Shown: in pieces, positions 9,256 to 18,656 of the stretch
Numbering within the stretch: position 1 is the first letter of the stretch
Layout of the letters: each line of letters opens with the position of its first letter
Source: Anaerocolumna sp. AGMB13025
Lineage (GTDB): Bacteria > Bacillota > Clostridia > Lachnospirales > Lachnospiraceae
Assembly (NCBI RefSeq): GCF_029689925.1
Contig: NZ_CP121445.1
Span: 466,001 to 530,000, forward strand
Direction: 5' to 3'
Length of the DNA stretch: 64,000 nucleotides
Position numbers and translations under genes: made by a program
The notes under the pieces: model-generated
Databases searched by the model: none
Told to the model about the DNA's origin: nothing
The model's input: only the letters and a program-made list of their open reading frames with translations

Positions 9256-11400
9256 ATGGATATCATTAAACAACTAAGGGACGAACTTGACATCAGAATA
9301 GAACAGGTGGAAGCGACCGTAAAATTAATTGATGAAGGTAATACGATACCGTTTATCGCCAGATACCGGAAGGAAGTAACCGGCTCCTTAAATGACGAGA
9401 TTTTAAGAAATCTTCACGAACGGCTATTATATCTTCGGAATCTGGAAGAGAAAAAAGCCAGTGTCTTATCCAGTATAGAGGAACAGGGAAAGTTAACAGA
9501 AGAATTAAGGCAGCAGATAACGGCAGCCACTACGTTAGTGGTAGTAGAAGACCTTTACCGCCCTTACCGTCCAAAGAGAAGAACCAGGGCAACCATTGCA
9601 AAGGAAAAGGGCTTAGAACCCTTAGCCAATATCATACTGTTACAGATGACAGGCAATCCACTGGAGCAGGAAGCCGCGAATTATCTGGATGCCGAAAAGG
9701 ATGTCAATACGGTGGAAGAGGCTATAGCAGGTGCTATGGATATCATAGCGGAAAGCATTTCCGATGAAGCAGATTACCGTATCCATATCCGTAAGGTTAC
9801 CTTCCAGGAAGGCAGCATTACCAGTACTGCCAAGGATGAGAATCTTGAGAGTGTTTACGAGATGTATTATAACTTCGAAGAAAAACTTACCAAGCTGGCA
9901 GGTCACAGGGTACTCGCCTTAAACAGGGGTGAGAATGAGAAGGTCCTAACCGTTAAGCTTACGGCACCAGAAGAGAAAATCTTACGGTACCTGGAAACCA
10001 AGATTATAACCAGAGATAATAAAGAAACAACAAAGGTCTTAAAAACGGTAATAGAAGATAGCTATAAACGTCTGATAGCCCCTGCTATCGAGCGGGAGTT
10101 AAGAAGTGATCTGACAGAAAAGGCAGAAGACAGTGCAATTAAGGTCTTTGGCAAGAACTTAGAACAGCTGCTTATGCAGCCTCCAATCGTAGGACAGGTA
10201 GTCTTAGGCTGGGATCCGGCTTTTCGTACAGGCTGTAAATTAGCAGTAGTTGACGGAACCGGAAAAGTTCTGGATACGGTAGTTATTTATCCTACCGCAC
10301 CTCAGAATAAGGTGGAGGAAGCAAAAAAGACAGTCACCGCCCTCATTAAAAAGTACGGCATTACCTTAATTTCTGTAGGAAACGGTACAGCCTCCAGGGA
10401 ATCGGAAATGATAATTGTAGATATGTTAAAAGAACTTCATGGTAATGTACAATATATTATCGTAAATGAAGCAGGGGCTTCCGTATATTCTGCCAGTAAG
10501 TTAGCCACAGAGGAATTCCCAAACTTTGATGTAGGACAAAGAAGTGCAGCCTCCATTGCCAGAAGACTTCAGGATCCGTTGGCGGAACTGGTTAAAATTG
10601 ATCCTAAATCCATAGGTGTAGGTCAGTACCAGCATGATATGAATCAGAAGAAATTATCAGAGGCTTTAACCGGAGTAGTGGAAGACTGTGTGAATAAAGT
10701 GGGGGTGGATTTAAATACGGCTTCTGCCTCTTTACTGGAATACATTTCAGGCATTACAAAGGTGATCGCGAAAAATATAGTAACGTATCGAGAAGAAAAC
10801 GGAAAATTTACCGACCGTAAACAGCTCCTTAAGGTAGCCAAATTAGGACCCAAGGCCTTTGAACAGTGTGCTGGTTTTATGAGAATTTTAGATGGAAAAA
10901 ATCCACTGGATGGAACCAGTGTGCATCCGGAATCCTATGAAGCAGCCTTAAGTCTCCTTAAAAAGCTGTCTTATACCACAGAGGATATCAAAGCCGGCAG
11001 CTTGACAGAACTCGGAAAGCAGGTAAAAGACCGGGCAGCCCTTTCAAAGGAACTGGGAATCGGTGAGATTACTTTGACAGACATTATCAAGGAACTGGAA
11101 AAACCGGGCAGGGACCCTCGTGATGAGATGCCAAAACCGATTTTACGTACCGATGTATTAGAGATGAAGGACTTAACGGAAGGTATGATCTTAAAGGGAA
11201 CAGTCCGCAACGTAATTGACTTTGGTGCGTTTGTTGATATCGGTGTTCATCAGGATGGTCTGGTTCACATATCGCAGCTTACCAATAAGAAATTTATCAA
11301 GCATCCCCTTGAAGTTGTCAGTGTTGGTGATATTGTTGAAGTTAAGGTTATGAGTGTGGATGTCTCTAAAAAACGGATACAGCTGACTATGATTATTTAA
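9256..11400 (+). CDS. tex: Tex family transcription accessory / RNA-binding protein
   Basis: A 714-residue cytoplasmic protein of the Tex (YhgF/Spt6-like) family, full length for the family. Order: N-terminal helical Tex domain with the conserved VEATVKLIDEGNTIPFIARY patch, a YqgF-like RNase H fold (GWDPAFRTGCKLAVVD near residue 320), helix-hairpin-helix motifs (LNTASASLLEYISGI), and a C-terminal S1 RNA-binding domain from about residue 640 (KGTVRNVIDFGAFVDIGVHQ). Tex proteins bind nucleic acid and affect transcription and ribosome-related processes; the precise role varies. AAAGGAG precedes the ATG. A terminator follows, so it is probably monocistronic. Confidence 0.97.
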   Translation: MDIIKQLRDELDIRIEQVEATVKLIDEGNTIPFIARYRKEVTGSLNDEILRNLHERLLYLRNLEEKKASVLSSIEEQGKLTEELRQQITAATTLVVVEDLYRPYRPKRRTRATIAKEKGLEPLANIILLQMTGNPLEQEAANYLDAEKDVNTVEEAIAGAMDIIAESISDEADYRIHIRKVTFQEGSITSTAKDENLESVYEMYYNFEEKLTKLAGHRVLALNRGENEKVLTVKLTAPEEKILRYLETKIITRDNKETTKVLKTVIEDSYKRLIAPAIERELRSDLTEKAEDSAIKVFGKNLEQLLMQPPIVGQVVLGWDPAFRTGCKLAVVDGTGKVLDTVVIYPTAPQNKVEEAKKTVTALIKKYGITLISVGNGTASRESEMIIVDMLKELHGNVQYIIVNEAGASVYSASKLATEEFPNFDVGQRSAASIARRLQDPLAELVKIDPKSIGVGQYQHDMNQKKLSEALTGVVEDCVNKVGVDLNTASASLLEYISGITKVIAKNIVTYREENGKFTDRKQLLKVAKLGPKAFEQCAGFMRILDGKNPLDGTSVHPESYEAALSLLKKLSYTTEDIKAGSLTELGKQVKDRAALSKELGIGEITLTDIIKELEKPGRDPRDEMPKPILRTDVLEMKDLTEGMILKGTVRNVIDFGAFVDIGVHQDGLVHISQLTNKKFIKHPLEVVSVGDIVEVKVMSVDVSKKRIQLTMII

Positions 11401-11527
11401 ACCGGAGAGATTCTCTCATAGGTCGAAGTAAGTCTAAGTCTGCACTGGATTTAATCATTACTCTTTACCAGAGCATAATCCTCTGCGATATTATATAAAT
11501 ATTAATACAAATAAATAAATATAATAA

Positions 11528-11566
11528 AATCCCCATGGATCAGAAATTGATTCATGGGGATTTTTG
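11528..11566 (+). terminator. Terminator after tex
   Basis: AATCCCCATG (11528-11537) pairs with CATGGGGATT around 11553-11562, with extra pairing inside (ATCA/TGAT), followed by TTTTT. It separates tex from the exopolysaccharide locus. Confidence 0.85.
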
Positions 11567-11689
11567 TCTGTCAAAAACGAATTGGACAGAATAATAGATG
11601 AGGAGATACTATGCTGTAAAATCATAAATTGTCCTGATTAATTAAGCGTTTTTATGCGATGAAAAGATGGGAATTTTACAAATTTTATC

Positions 11690-11718
11690 TTGTTAATTAG
11701 TATTAAGTGCTTTATAAT
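11690..11718 (+). promoter_or_regulatory. Putative sigma-A promoter of the exopolysaccharide operon
   Basis: TTGTTA at 11690-11695 and a perfect TATAAT at 11713-11718 are separated by 17 bases. Transcription would start near 11725 and leave a leader of about 190 bases before the first gene. That leader contains a stem formed by AACCCA (11782-11787) and TGGGTT (11822-11827), with inner pairing TTATTATTC/GAAGAATAA, followed by a T-rich stretch. This could be an attenuator, but the T run is short. The rest of the 11567-11913 gap holds no gene. Confidence 0.6.
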
Positions 11719-11913
11719 CTTAGATACTTGGTAAATATTTACTGTAAATAAATGTTGTTAAGTGAATAAAAATAAATCTGTAACCCAATGCTTATTATTC
11801 AAAGAAGAATAAATTGAAAGCTGGGTTGAATTTTTATCCTTTGATTCAGCAGTACCATAAACCAAGAACCTTTGAGCTATATAAAGATACTTTTGACATA
11901 AGGGGGTAATTTC

Positions 11914-12591
11914 ATGAGTAAACGTATTATGCTTCCGTTTATTACCATGCTCGCACTTGTTTTAATCCTATGTACTGAGGCGGCAGCAGGAAGCTTAAAT
12001 ACGAAAGAGGAAGGCAGTATACCGGTAGTGTCCGGTAATCTTAGCTTAAGTAAGGATAGGGAATTAAATGAAGCGGAAAAAGTTATCTTAAATCTTCTCA
12101 ATATCAATGGAAATACCCAAAATGAGACGGGGCTTGCCGGTGACTATAATATCTATACTAAAAGTCTTTATGATCATTTAGAAAAACAGGGTGTTGCCCT
12201 TACAACCTCGAAAGCTTATGAAGCTTTAAATAAAATAATGGAGTTAAAAGCCATTATTAACATAGAGCAGGAAAGTGATTTTAACAAAATGTCAGTAGAC
12301 GGCAGAGAACTGGCCATTAACTTATCTAAGGAAATCTACAATATCTGCGGACTTAGCCTGACCTGTGATATCGGGGGAAACATAACACGTATAACCGATA
12401 AAGCTGGAAATTACTTATACCTGAATACAACGACTGTAGAAACTGCACAAATACATTTTAAGGCACTGTTTATTACGCTGGCAGTAATAATGATATTACT
12501 TGTTCTATGTATTATCATAGCAAGGAAAAATCAATTATTTATAAAGGACGTGAGATACGATGGATTTAAAGAAGAAGGATTTGTTCAATAA
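11914..12591 (+). CDS. Exported membrane-anchored protein, first gene of the EPS locus
   Basis: A 225-residue protein with an N-terminal signal (about residues 1-25, ending AAAG) and a second hydrophobic segment near residues 188-210 followed by a basic tail, so most of the chain should be extracellular. I do not recognise the family. The ribosome site AAGGGGG (11899-11905) sits nine bases before the ATG. Its 3' end overlaps the sugar-phosphate transferase gene by 32 bases, which ties it to capsule assembly. Confidence 0.75.
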   Translation: MSKRIMLPFITMLALVLILCTEAAAGSLNTKEEGSIPVVSGNLSLSKDRELNEAEKVILNLLNINGNTQNETGLAGDYNIYTKSLYDHLEKQGVALTTSKAYEALNKIMELKAIINIEQESDFNKMSVDGRELAINLSKEIYNICGLSLTCDIGGNITRITDKAGNYLYLNTTTVETAQIHFKALFITLAVIMILLVLCIIIARKNQLFIKDVRYDGFKEEGFVQ

Positions 12592-13978
12592 ATACATATT
12601 GCTGGTGGATTTATGCTGCATCATAGCATCCTTTCTGTTAGCGACCTGGATCCGCTACGGGAAAATTACAAAAGACTGGTCAGAGAACATATACACCTGG
12701 TCCTCCTTGTTTGTGCTCATGTTATATATTACCATATTTAATCTGTATGATACTTACAGTAACCTGTTCAAACGGGGTTTTTTAGAAGAGTTCACCATTA
12801 TAATAAAAATAAATTGCATCCTGGCAGTCACTTCCACTGCGGTCATGTTTATCTTTCAGGAGGGGGCTTCCTATTCCAGGTTGTTCTTTCTGTGCTTTTT
12901 CCTGCTTAATATACTGATTACCTATGTCTGCAGGCTGTATTATAAAGTATTGTTTTTAGCAGTTTATAAAAAAAGTAAATCCAATAATAAAATTATGATT
13001 GTAACCACTTCCGATCAGGCCAAAGAAGTAGTACGCCGCTTTCAAAGTGAAAACGAGTGGGAATACCAGGTTACGTATCTTACCATACTGGATAAATATA
13101 TGGTAGGCCGAAAAATCGAAGGAATCGAGGTAAAAGCAGATTTTATCGATATGTATGAAATTGCCAAACAACAGGTGTTAGACGGAATATTCATTCATAT
13201 ACCCAGTGACTATGTACCTCAGCTGAATTTAGAGGAAACCATTCTGGAATTTGAAAATATGGGAATAACGGTTAACCTAAGTATCAACACCTTTGGCCTT
13301 AAACTCCGTGAAAAGATTGTGCAGGAAATGAGCGGCTATCACGTTTTAACCTTCAGCTCCAAATTATTTAATGCGACCCAGCTTCATTTAAAAAGGCTGG
13401 TAGATATTACAGGCGGTCTGGTGGGGTGTTTTCTTACGGTAATAATCGGTTTATTTGTAGCACCGGCCATATTAATAGAATCCCCCGGTCCGGTGTTCTT
13501 TTCACAGATACGGGTTGGAAAGAATGGAAGACGTTTCCGTATCTATAAATTCCGTTCCATGTATCTGGATGCGGAGGAGAGAAAGTTAGAACTCATGACC
13601 CAAAATGAAATGGATGGGTTCATGTTTAAACTAAAAGATGATCCCAGAATAACCAAAGTGGGTAAATTTATCAGAAAAACCAGTCTGGACGAATTTCCTC
13701 AGTTTTTTAACATCCTAAAAGGAGACATGAGTCTGGTTGGCACCAGACCACCTACGGAGGACGAATTTCTAAAATATGAAGGCAGGCATAAAAGAAGACT
13801 AGCTCTAAAATCCGGTCTTACCGGGCTTTGGCAGGTTAGCGGAAGAAGTGATATCAAGAACTTCGAAGAGGTTGTTAAGATGGATCTGGATTATATTGAT
13901 AACTGGTCCCTTATGATGGATATAAAAATCCTGCTCAAAACCATATGGGTCGTAATAATAAACCGAGGATCAAGGTAG
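12560..13978 (+). CDS. Priming undecaprenyl-phosphate sugar-1-phosphate transferase
   Basis: A 472-residue polyprenyl glycosylphosphotransferase (WbaP/WcaJ type) that loads the first sugar phosphate onto undecaprenyl phosphate at the inner face of the membrane and so starts each repeat unit. Four membrane helices occupy roughly residues 10-135, a CoA-binding-like domain follows, and the catalytic Bac_transf domain fills the C-terminal 200 residues: VDITGGLVGC helix, ESPGPVFFSQIRVGKNG, YKFRSM, the catalytic Asp-Glu of KTSLDEFPQ, and GDMSLVGTRPP and GLTGLWQVSGRSD. Length fits the family. The start overlaps the preceding gene and follows a weak AGGA-type site. The sugar is not predictable. Confidence 0.95.
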   Translation: MDLKKKDLFNKYILLVDLCCIIASFLLATWIRYGKITKDWSENIYTWSSLFVLMLYITIFNLYDTYSNLFKRGFLEEFTIIIKINCILAVTSTAVMFIFQEGASYSRLFFLCFFLLNILITYVCRLYYKVLFLAVYKKSKSNNKIMIVTTSDQAKEVVRRFQSENEWEYQVTYLTILDKYMVGRKIEGIEVKADFIDMYEIAKQQVLDGIFIHIPSDYVPQLNLEETILEFENMGITVNLSINTFGLKLREKIVQEMSGYHVLTFSSKLFNATQLHLKRLVDITGGLVGCFLTVIIGLFVAPAILIESPGPVFFSQIRVGKNGRRFRIYKFRSMYLDAEERKLELMTQNEMDGFMFKLKDDPRITKVGKFIRKTSLDEFPQFFNILKGDMSLVGTRPPTEDEFLKYEGRHKRRLALKSGLTGLWQVSGRSDIKNFEEVVKMDLDYIDNWSLMMDIKILLKTIWVVIINRGSR

Positions 13979-13995
13979 AATTGGGGGAAGGATAA

Positions 13996-14721
13996 GTGAA
14001 TCAGTGGATTGATATTCATTGCCATATACTGCCTGCCGTAGATAATGGCTCCGTAAATATGAAACAGACGAAAAACATGCTGAAAATAGCACATGAAGAA
14101 GGCATCCATTCAATTATAGCCACGCCCCATTACGGAGTGGGGTGCAGGAACCCGGATCAGGAAGAACTAAAAAGGAAACTGGAATTGGTTCGGGAGGAAG
14201 CGAAGCAAATTGATGAGTCCTTTTGTATCGAACTTGGAAATGAACTGTATTTCAGTGATGATATCATTGAGCATCTGAGAAAGAAAAAAGCCCTGACCTT
14301 AGCCGGTACCAGGTACATATTAGTGGAATTCGCCTCAGATGAAGCGTATAACACAATAAAAACAGGTCTCCACCGGCTGCTGATATACGGGTATTTACCG
14401 GTTTTAGCTCATGTGGAGAATTATGAATGCCTGTATCAGAATTATGAAGGCATTTATGATATGATCCGTCTCGGCGTTTATATGCAGATGAACATATCCA
14501 GTATTACCGGCGGATATGCCAATCGAAGGGCGGGACACTGCAGAAAGTTAATCGAATATGAGCTGGTCCATATCCTGGGTACAGACGCCCATTCTGACTA
14601 TGTCAGGGCTCCCAGAATTATGGAAGGGATAGAAGTAATACGGAAAAAGTACGGTGCTGATCTGATTCAAAAGCTATTAACGGAAAATACCAACAAGCTA
14701 TTGCAGAATCAGTACATATAA
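13996..14721 (+). CDS. PHP-family tyrosine-protein phosphatase (CpsB/YwqE)
   Basis: A 241-residue metal-dependent phosphatase of the PHP fold that dephosphorylates the capsule tyrosine kinase encoded next. The start is GTG at 13996 after GGGGGAAGG. Metal ligands are visible in DIHCHILPAVDNG (start), ATPHY (about residue 40), HVENYE and the C-terminal GTDAHSD. It has a close paralogue at 16783 in the same locus. Length matches CpsB. Confidence 0.93.
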   Translation: MNQWIDIHCHILPAVDNGSVNMKQTKNMLKIAHEEGIHSIIATPHYGVGCRNPDQEELKRKLELVREEAKQIDESFCIELGNELYFSDDIIEHLRKKKALTLAGTRYILVEFASDEAYNTIKTGLHRLLIYGYLPVLAHVENYECLYQNYEGIYDMIRLGVYMQMNISSITGGYANRRAGHCRKLIEYELVHILGTDAHSDYVRAPRIMEGIEVIRKKYGADLIQKLLTENTNKLLQNQYI

Positions 14722-14747
14722 AAAATAAAACACAGGGGGTCCCCATT

Positions 14748-15437
14748 ATGCAAACAGTTAATCTGGAAAAGATAGAAAGTTATAACTTTAGAAGTACGGA
14801 AGCCTACAATGCTATAAGAACCAACATTCAGTTTTGCGGAAAAGATATTAAAATAATCTGTATTACCAGTTCAATTCCAGGGGAAGGAAAAACCGTAGTA
14901 TCCTTCAGTCTTGCAACCAGTATGGCAGAGAGCGGCAAAAAGGTATTATTTATCGATGCCGACTTAAGAAAATCAATTCTCATATCCAGATTAAAAGCAG
15001 ATTCTGCAGTTCTTGGACTTACTCATTACCTTTCCGGATTAAATGGATTGGAAGATGTTCTCTGCCAAACCAATATTGAAAATCTGGACCTCATATTTAC
15101 CGGTCCCATACCTCCAAACCCCTCCGATTTGCTGGATAGTGAAATGTTCCGGGAGATGGTTGCATCTCTTAAGGCTTCCTATGATTATATCATTATTGAT
15201 ACACCGCCTCTTGGTGCGGTAATAGACAGTGCCAATGTAGCCAAATGCTGCGACGGGGTAGTCGTAGTGATTCAGGCTAACGCCATCAGTTATAAATTTG
15301 CCCAGAGAATCATTAAGCAATTGGAAAAGGGCAGCTGCAAAATACTTGGTGCAATCTTAAATAAAGTAGAATTGAAAAATAACAAGTATTATGGAAAGTA
15401 TTACGGCAATTATTATAAGACTTACACGGACAAGTAA
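14748..15437 (+). CDS. Bacterial tyrosine kinase, cytoplasmic module (CpsD/YwqD)
   Basis: A 229-residue BY-kinase without a membrane domain. Walker A GEGKTVVSFS (about residues 45-54), Walker A' LFIDADLRKS and Walker B YIIIDTPP are present. The C-terminus carries a cluster of eight tyrosines in the last 18 residues, the usual autophosphorylation tail. Such kinases need a membrane activator (CpsC/Wzz); here that gene is not adjacent but lies 11.9 kb downstream at 27311. Ribosome site GGGGG at 14734-14738. Confidence 0.95.
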   Translation: MQTVNLEKIESYNFRSTEAYNAIRTNIQFCGKDIKIICITSSIPGEGKTVVSFSLATSMAESGKKVLFIDADLRKSILISRLKADSAVLGLTHYLSGLNGLEDVLCQTNIENLDLIFTGPIPPNPSDLLDSEMFREMVASLKASYDYIIIDTPPLGAVIDSANVAKCCDGVVVVIQANAISYKFAQRIIKQLEKGSCKILGAILNKVELKNNKYYGKYYGNYYKTYTDK

Positions 15438-15498
15438 CAGCTATTATTCGCTTTAGTGCAGTAAGCAGTTGTTTTATTAAGGGCAGGGGGACTTGTAG

Positions 15499-15566
15499 GT
15501 GAAAGGAAAGAATGAAAACATAAAGCAGCTTCGCAGGCAGGCTTGCGATATGCAATGGGAGTAAAT
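15499..15566 (+). promoter_or_regulatory. Conserved leader element, copy A (before LytR-CpsA-Psr gene)
   Basis: The stretch ends exactly at the start codon and matches the leader elements at 29565 and 34471. A stem TCGCAGG (15531-15537), loop CAGG, CTTGCGA (15542-15548) is followed by TATGCAATGGGAGTAAAT, which contains the ribosome site. In the other copies the same stem has different bases that still pair. A short frame starting GTG at 15499 and ending in ACDMQWE at a TAA three bases before the gene is also open; whether it is translated is unknown. Confidence 0.6.
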
Positions 15567-16661
15567 ATGCAAAGAGAAAGAACAAAAAAATCTAAAATAA
15601 TCAAAATAGCGGTTTTGATAGCAGCAGGCATACTTCTGATACTTGCACTTATGGCATATTTATTTATACAAAGTTATATCCATAAACTAAATCTTGTAAT
15701 AGCTACAGACAAACAGGACCCTGCGCCGGAACAGATAACCAAAACAGAAACCCTGCCTGAAGACACAGAGCCCGGAGGGACAGAGGCCACGGAGGCTCAG
15801 GTCAAAACCCTGGAAGATAAAATCAGGGAGAACATGGAAAAGAACAGTACCCCGATCCTGCAGGATAAAGATGTCTTTACTATCCTATTAATCGGAAGTG
15901 ACAGCAGAACCGTGGGAGAGGACGGTCGTTCCGATGCCATGATCCTTGTCTCCATTAATAAAAAGACAAAAGCCCTGATTGCCACCTCTATCTTGCGGGA
16001 CATTTACCTGTCAATCCCAGGTGTGGGTAATAACCGGGTCAATGCAGCCTATGCTTATGGCGGTGCAGACCTGTTAATGGATACCATTGAACAGAATTTA
16101 AAAATTCATGTCGATCGGTATGCCTCCATAGATTTTTATTCCTTCATGGAGGTAATCGATGCCCTTGATGGGATTACACTTACGGTGACCCAAGAGGAAA
16201 TCCCGATTATTAATCGGTATATAACAAGCTTAAATAAAATTACGGGACAAAAAGAAGAGGACGGTCTGTTAAAGGAAGCTGGTACCTTAACCCTTAACGG
16301 TAAACAAGCTCTAAGTTATGCCCGCAACCGCTACATCGGCATGGATTTTGAGCGGACCGCAAGGCAGAGAAAGGTGCTGGAAAAGGTATTTGACAAAGTA
16401 AAAAAATCAAATCTAATTGAACTAAACCGTTTACTTAATATTATTTTACCCCAGGTTACCACCAATCTGACTCAGGGGGAAATATTCTCACTATTACTAA
16501 AACTGCCGGATTATAAAAACTATGATATAGCCCAGTGGAGTATTCCGGTGAAGGGTTCCTATTCCTTTTTAAGAATCCGTGGAATGGACGTTATTGATAT
16601 GGACTTTGATAAAAATATAAGTGAAATTGAAAAACGGATTTTTGGTGAGGGAGAAGAGTGA
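15567..16661 (+). CDS. LytR-CpsA-Psr (LCP) family glycopolymer ligase
   Basis: A 364-residue membrane-anchored enzyme that transfers undecaprenyl-linked glycopolymer to the cell wall. The ATG at 15567 follows GGGAG; an upstream in-frame ATG at 15543 falls in the conserved leader element and is not used here. One N-terminal membrane segment (about residues 11-33), a low-complexity linker rich in Thr/Glu, then the LCP domain: GSDSRTVGEDGRSDAMIL, SILRDIYLSIPG, NRVNAAYAYGG and, near the end, SYARNRYIGMDFERTARQ with the conserved Arg residues. The location after the tyrosine kinase suggests it anchors the polysaccharide made by this locus. Confidence 0.93.
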   Translation: MQRERTKKSKIIKIAVLIAAGILLILALMAYLFIQSYIHKLNLVIATDKQDPAPEQITKTETLPEDTEPGGTEATEAQVKTLEDKIRENMEKNSTPILQDKDVFTILLIGSDSRTVGEDGRSDAMILVSINKKTKALIATSILRDIYLSIPGVGNNRVNAAYAYGGADLLMDTIEQNLKIHVDRYASIDFYSFMEVIDALDGITLTVTQEEIPIINRYITSLNKITGQKEEDGLLKEAGTLTLNGKQALSYARNRYIGMDFERTARQRKVLEKVFDKVKKSNLIELNRLLNIILPQVTTNLTQGEIFSLLLKLPDYKNYDIAQWSIPVKGSYSFLRIRGMDVIDMDFDKNISEIEKRIFGEGEE

Positions 16662-16679
16662 AGAAAAGATCTTACCGAA

Positions 16680-16728
16680 GTGTTTGAGATGCTACAAAAA
16701 AGGCATCATAATGGGAAGGCTGAAAAAA
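16680..16728 (+). repeat. 5' half of the leader element, copy B
   Basis: GTGTTTGAGATGCT at 16680-16693, the stem GATGC/GCATC and the following GGGAAGGCTGAAAAAA match the first 50 bases of the copy at 29565 almost base for base, but the 3' half with the ribosome-site stem is absent. After it, AAGGCTGA-type units repeat three times up to 16760. It looks like a decayed or truncated copy before the second PHP gene. Confidence 0.5.
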
Positions 16729-16782
16729 GGAGTATGGCTGAAAAAAAGTAAGGCTGATAGAAAGTAATAGTAAGGAGTGAAA

Positions 16783-17508
16783 ATGTCTGGATTTATCGAT
16801 ATACATAATCATCTGTTGCCGGGAGTGGATGATGGTCCAAAGAGTATAGAGCAGACCATAAATATGCTGAGGATAGCATATGCGGAGGGAACTCGGACCA
16901 TTATTGCAACACCACATTATCAGGAAGACCGGTATATGGTTAATAAAGTTGTTTTGGAAGAGAAAGTACGGGAGGTTTCAAAAGCAGCTAAAAGTGCAGG
17001 AATAGAAATGGACATTTTTCTGGGGTGTGAGATTTATTATAACCATAATTGTGTGAAGCTACTTAAGGAAAAGGTTATCCCAACTATGGCAGGAACAAAA
17101 TATGTATTAGTGGAGTTTATACCGGTTGCAGACAGCAGATATATAAAGAATGCCCTACAGGAGATTTTATTGGAAGGATTTTGTCCCATAGTAGCCCATA
17201 TTGAGAGGTATGAAGCCTTTATTAAGGATCTGACTTTTATAGAAAATCTTCTTGATATGGGGGTGTATATGCAGGTTAATTCTATGAGTATAACTAATAG
17301 CTGGGGTAAAAAAAATAAATCGGCTACTAGAAAACTGTTACGTAACAATTTGATACAATTTGTTGCTACGGATGCCCATAATGAGTTGAAACGCATTCCT
17401 AGAATAAGGAAATGCTATAACTTTCTGAGAAAAAAATATGGTGAAGCATATGCTGATGAACTGCTTTTTGGAAATCAACAGAAACTTTTATTAGGACAAG
17501 ATATATAA
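16783..17508 (+). CDS. Second PHP-family tyrosine-protein phosphatase (CpsB/YwqE)
   Basis: A 241-residue paralogue of the enzyme at 13996 with the same motifs: DIHNHLLPGVDDG at the start, ATPHY, HIERYE and ATDAHN near the end. I chose ATG 16783 because AAGGAG (16772-16777) is at proper distance; a GTG at 16777 overlaps that site. Its DNA is more AT-rich than the first copy, and it begins the AT-rich block of the locus. Two CpsB-type phosphatases in one locus are unusual; they may act on different kinases or be a product of block exchange. Confidence 0.92.
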   Translation: MSGFIDIHNHLLPGVDDGPKSIEQTINMLRIAYAEGTRTIIATPHYQEDRYMVNKVVLEEKVREVSKAAKSAGIEMDIFLGCEIYYNHNCVKLLKEKVIPTMAGTKYVLVEFIPVADSRYIKNALQEILLEGFCPIVAHIERYEAFIKDLTFIENLLDMGVYMQVNSMSITNSWGKKNKSATRKLLRNNLIQFVATDAHNELKRIPRIRKCYNFLRKKYGEAYADELLFGNQQKLLLGQDI

Positions 17509-17576
17509 ATTATAGTGTGGGAGAAAACAGGTGATTTGGTTTATGGATAAGAAAAAGAATAAGGATGGTATTTTTT

Positions 17577-18656
17577 ATGAGGCTTGATTTAAATAATAAA
17601 ACCATATTGATTACTGGTGTCGCTGGATTTATTGGCTCTAATCTTGCAATACGTTTAATTCATTCATCAGATAATATAAAACTTATTGGTATAGATAACA
17701 TGAATGATTACTATGATATTAAATTGAAAGAAAGCAGGTTAAAAGAATTAGGCGACTTTAAAAATTTTACATTTATAAAAGGAAGTATCAGTGATAAACT
17801 CTTAATCAAAAAAATATTTGCTGATTTTATACCTGATATCGTTGTAAATCTGGCAGCCCAGGCAGGGGTCAGATATTCCATAACAAATCCGGATGTCTAC
17901 ATTGATTCGAATTTAATCGGATTCTTTAATATATTAGAGGCCTGCCGGCATTCCTATGATGATGGTAAGAAAGGAGTAGAGCATCTCGTATATGCTTCTA
18001 GTTCTTCCGTTTACGGTTCTAACAAAAAAATACCTTACAGTACGAATGATAGGGTAGATAATCCTGTCAGTCTTTATGCAGCCACAAAGAAATCCAACGA
18101 GCTGACAGCACATGCATATAGTAAACTGTATGGAATTCCATCCACAGGATTAAGGTTCTTTACCGTATATGGTCCTGCTGGACGACCGGACATGGCGTAT
18201 TTTGGCTTTACAAATAAGATGGTAAAGGGTGAGAAGATACAAATATTTAACTATGGAAATTTGTACCGGGATTTTACTTATATTGATGATATAGTAAGTG
18301 GGATAATAAAAGTAATTCAAAAAACGCCTGAATTTACTGATGATGGCGTACCATATCATGTATATAATATAGGCAACAATAAGCCAGTTAGTTTAATGTA
18401 CTTTGTAGAAACACTGGAAAACTGTCTTCTTGAGGAAGGTATTATAAGTGTTCGTCCGGAGAAAGAATTACTTCCGATGCAGCCAGGAGATGTTTACCAG
18501 ACCTATGCAGATGTAGATGAGTTAATAAAGGATTTTGGGTTTAAGCCTGAAACTAGTATTGAAGAGGGACTTAGGCGGTTTGCAAAATGGTACAGGGGCT
18601 ATTATATGCAAGACAGCCAAATTCAGGGGGAAAACAATGAAATCAAAAGTACATAA
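17577..18656 (+). CDS. NAD-dependent sugar-nucleotide epimerase (UDP-glucuronate 4-epimerase type)
   Basis: A 359-residue extended short-chain dehydrogenase that probably converts UDP-glucuronate to UDP-galacturonate. The NAD site GVAGFIGSNL is near residue 14, SSSVYG carries the catalytic Ser, and YAATKKSNE holds the YxxxK pair. The stretch FFTVYGPAGRPDM and NYGNLYRDFTYIDDIV match UDP-glucuronate epimerases (CapI type) better than GalE. Start ATG 17577 is eight bases after AAGGATGG; an ATG at 17565 overlaps that site. A ugd gene at 36951 could supply its substrate. Confidence 0.88.
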   Translation: MRLDLNNKTILITGVAGFIGSNLAIRLIHSSDNIKLIGIDNMNDYYDIKLKESRLKELGDFKNFTFIKGSISDKLLIKKIFADFIPDIVVNLAAQAGVRYSITNPDVYIDSNLIGFFNILEACRHSYDDGKKGVEHLVYASSSSVYGSNKKIPYSTNDRVDNPVSLYAATKKSNELTAHAYSKLYGIPSTGLRFFTVYGPAGRPDMAYFGFTNKMVKGEKIQIFNYGNLYRDFTYIDDIVSGIIKVIQKTPEFTDDGVPYHVYNIGNNKPVSLMYFVETLENCLLEEGIISVRPEKELLPMQPGDVYQTYADVDELIKDFGFKPETSIEEGLRRFAKWYRGYYMQDSQIQGENNEIKST

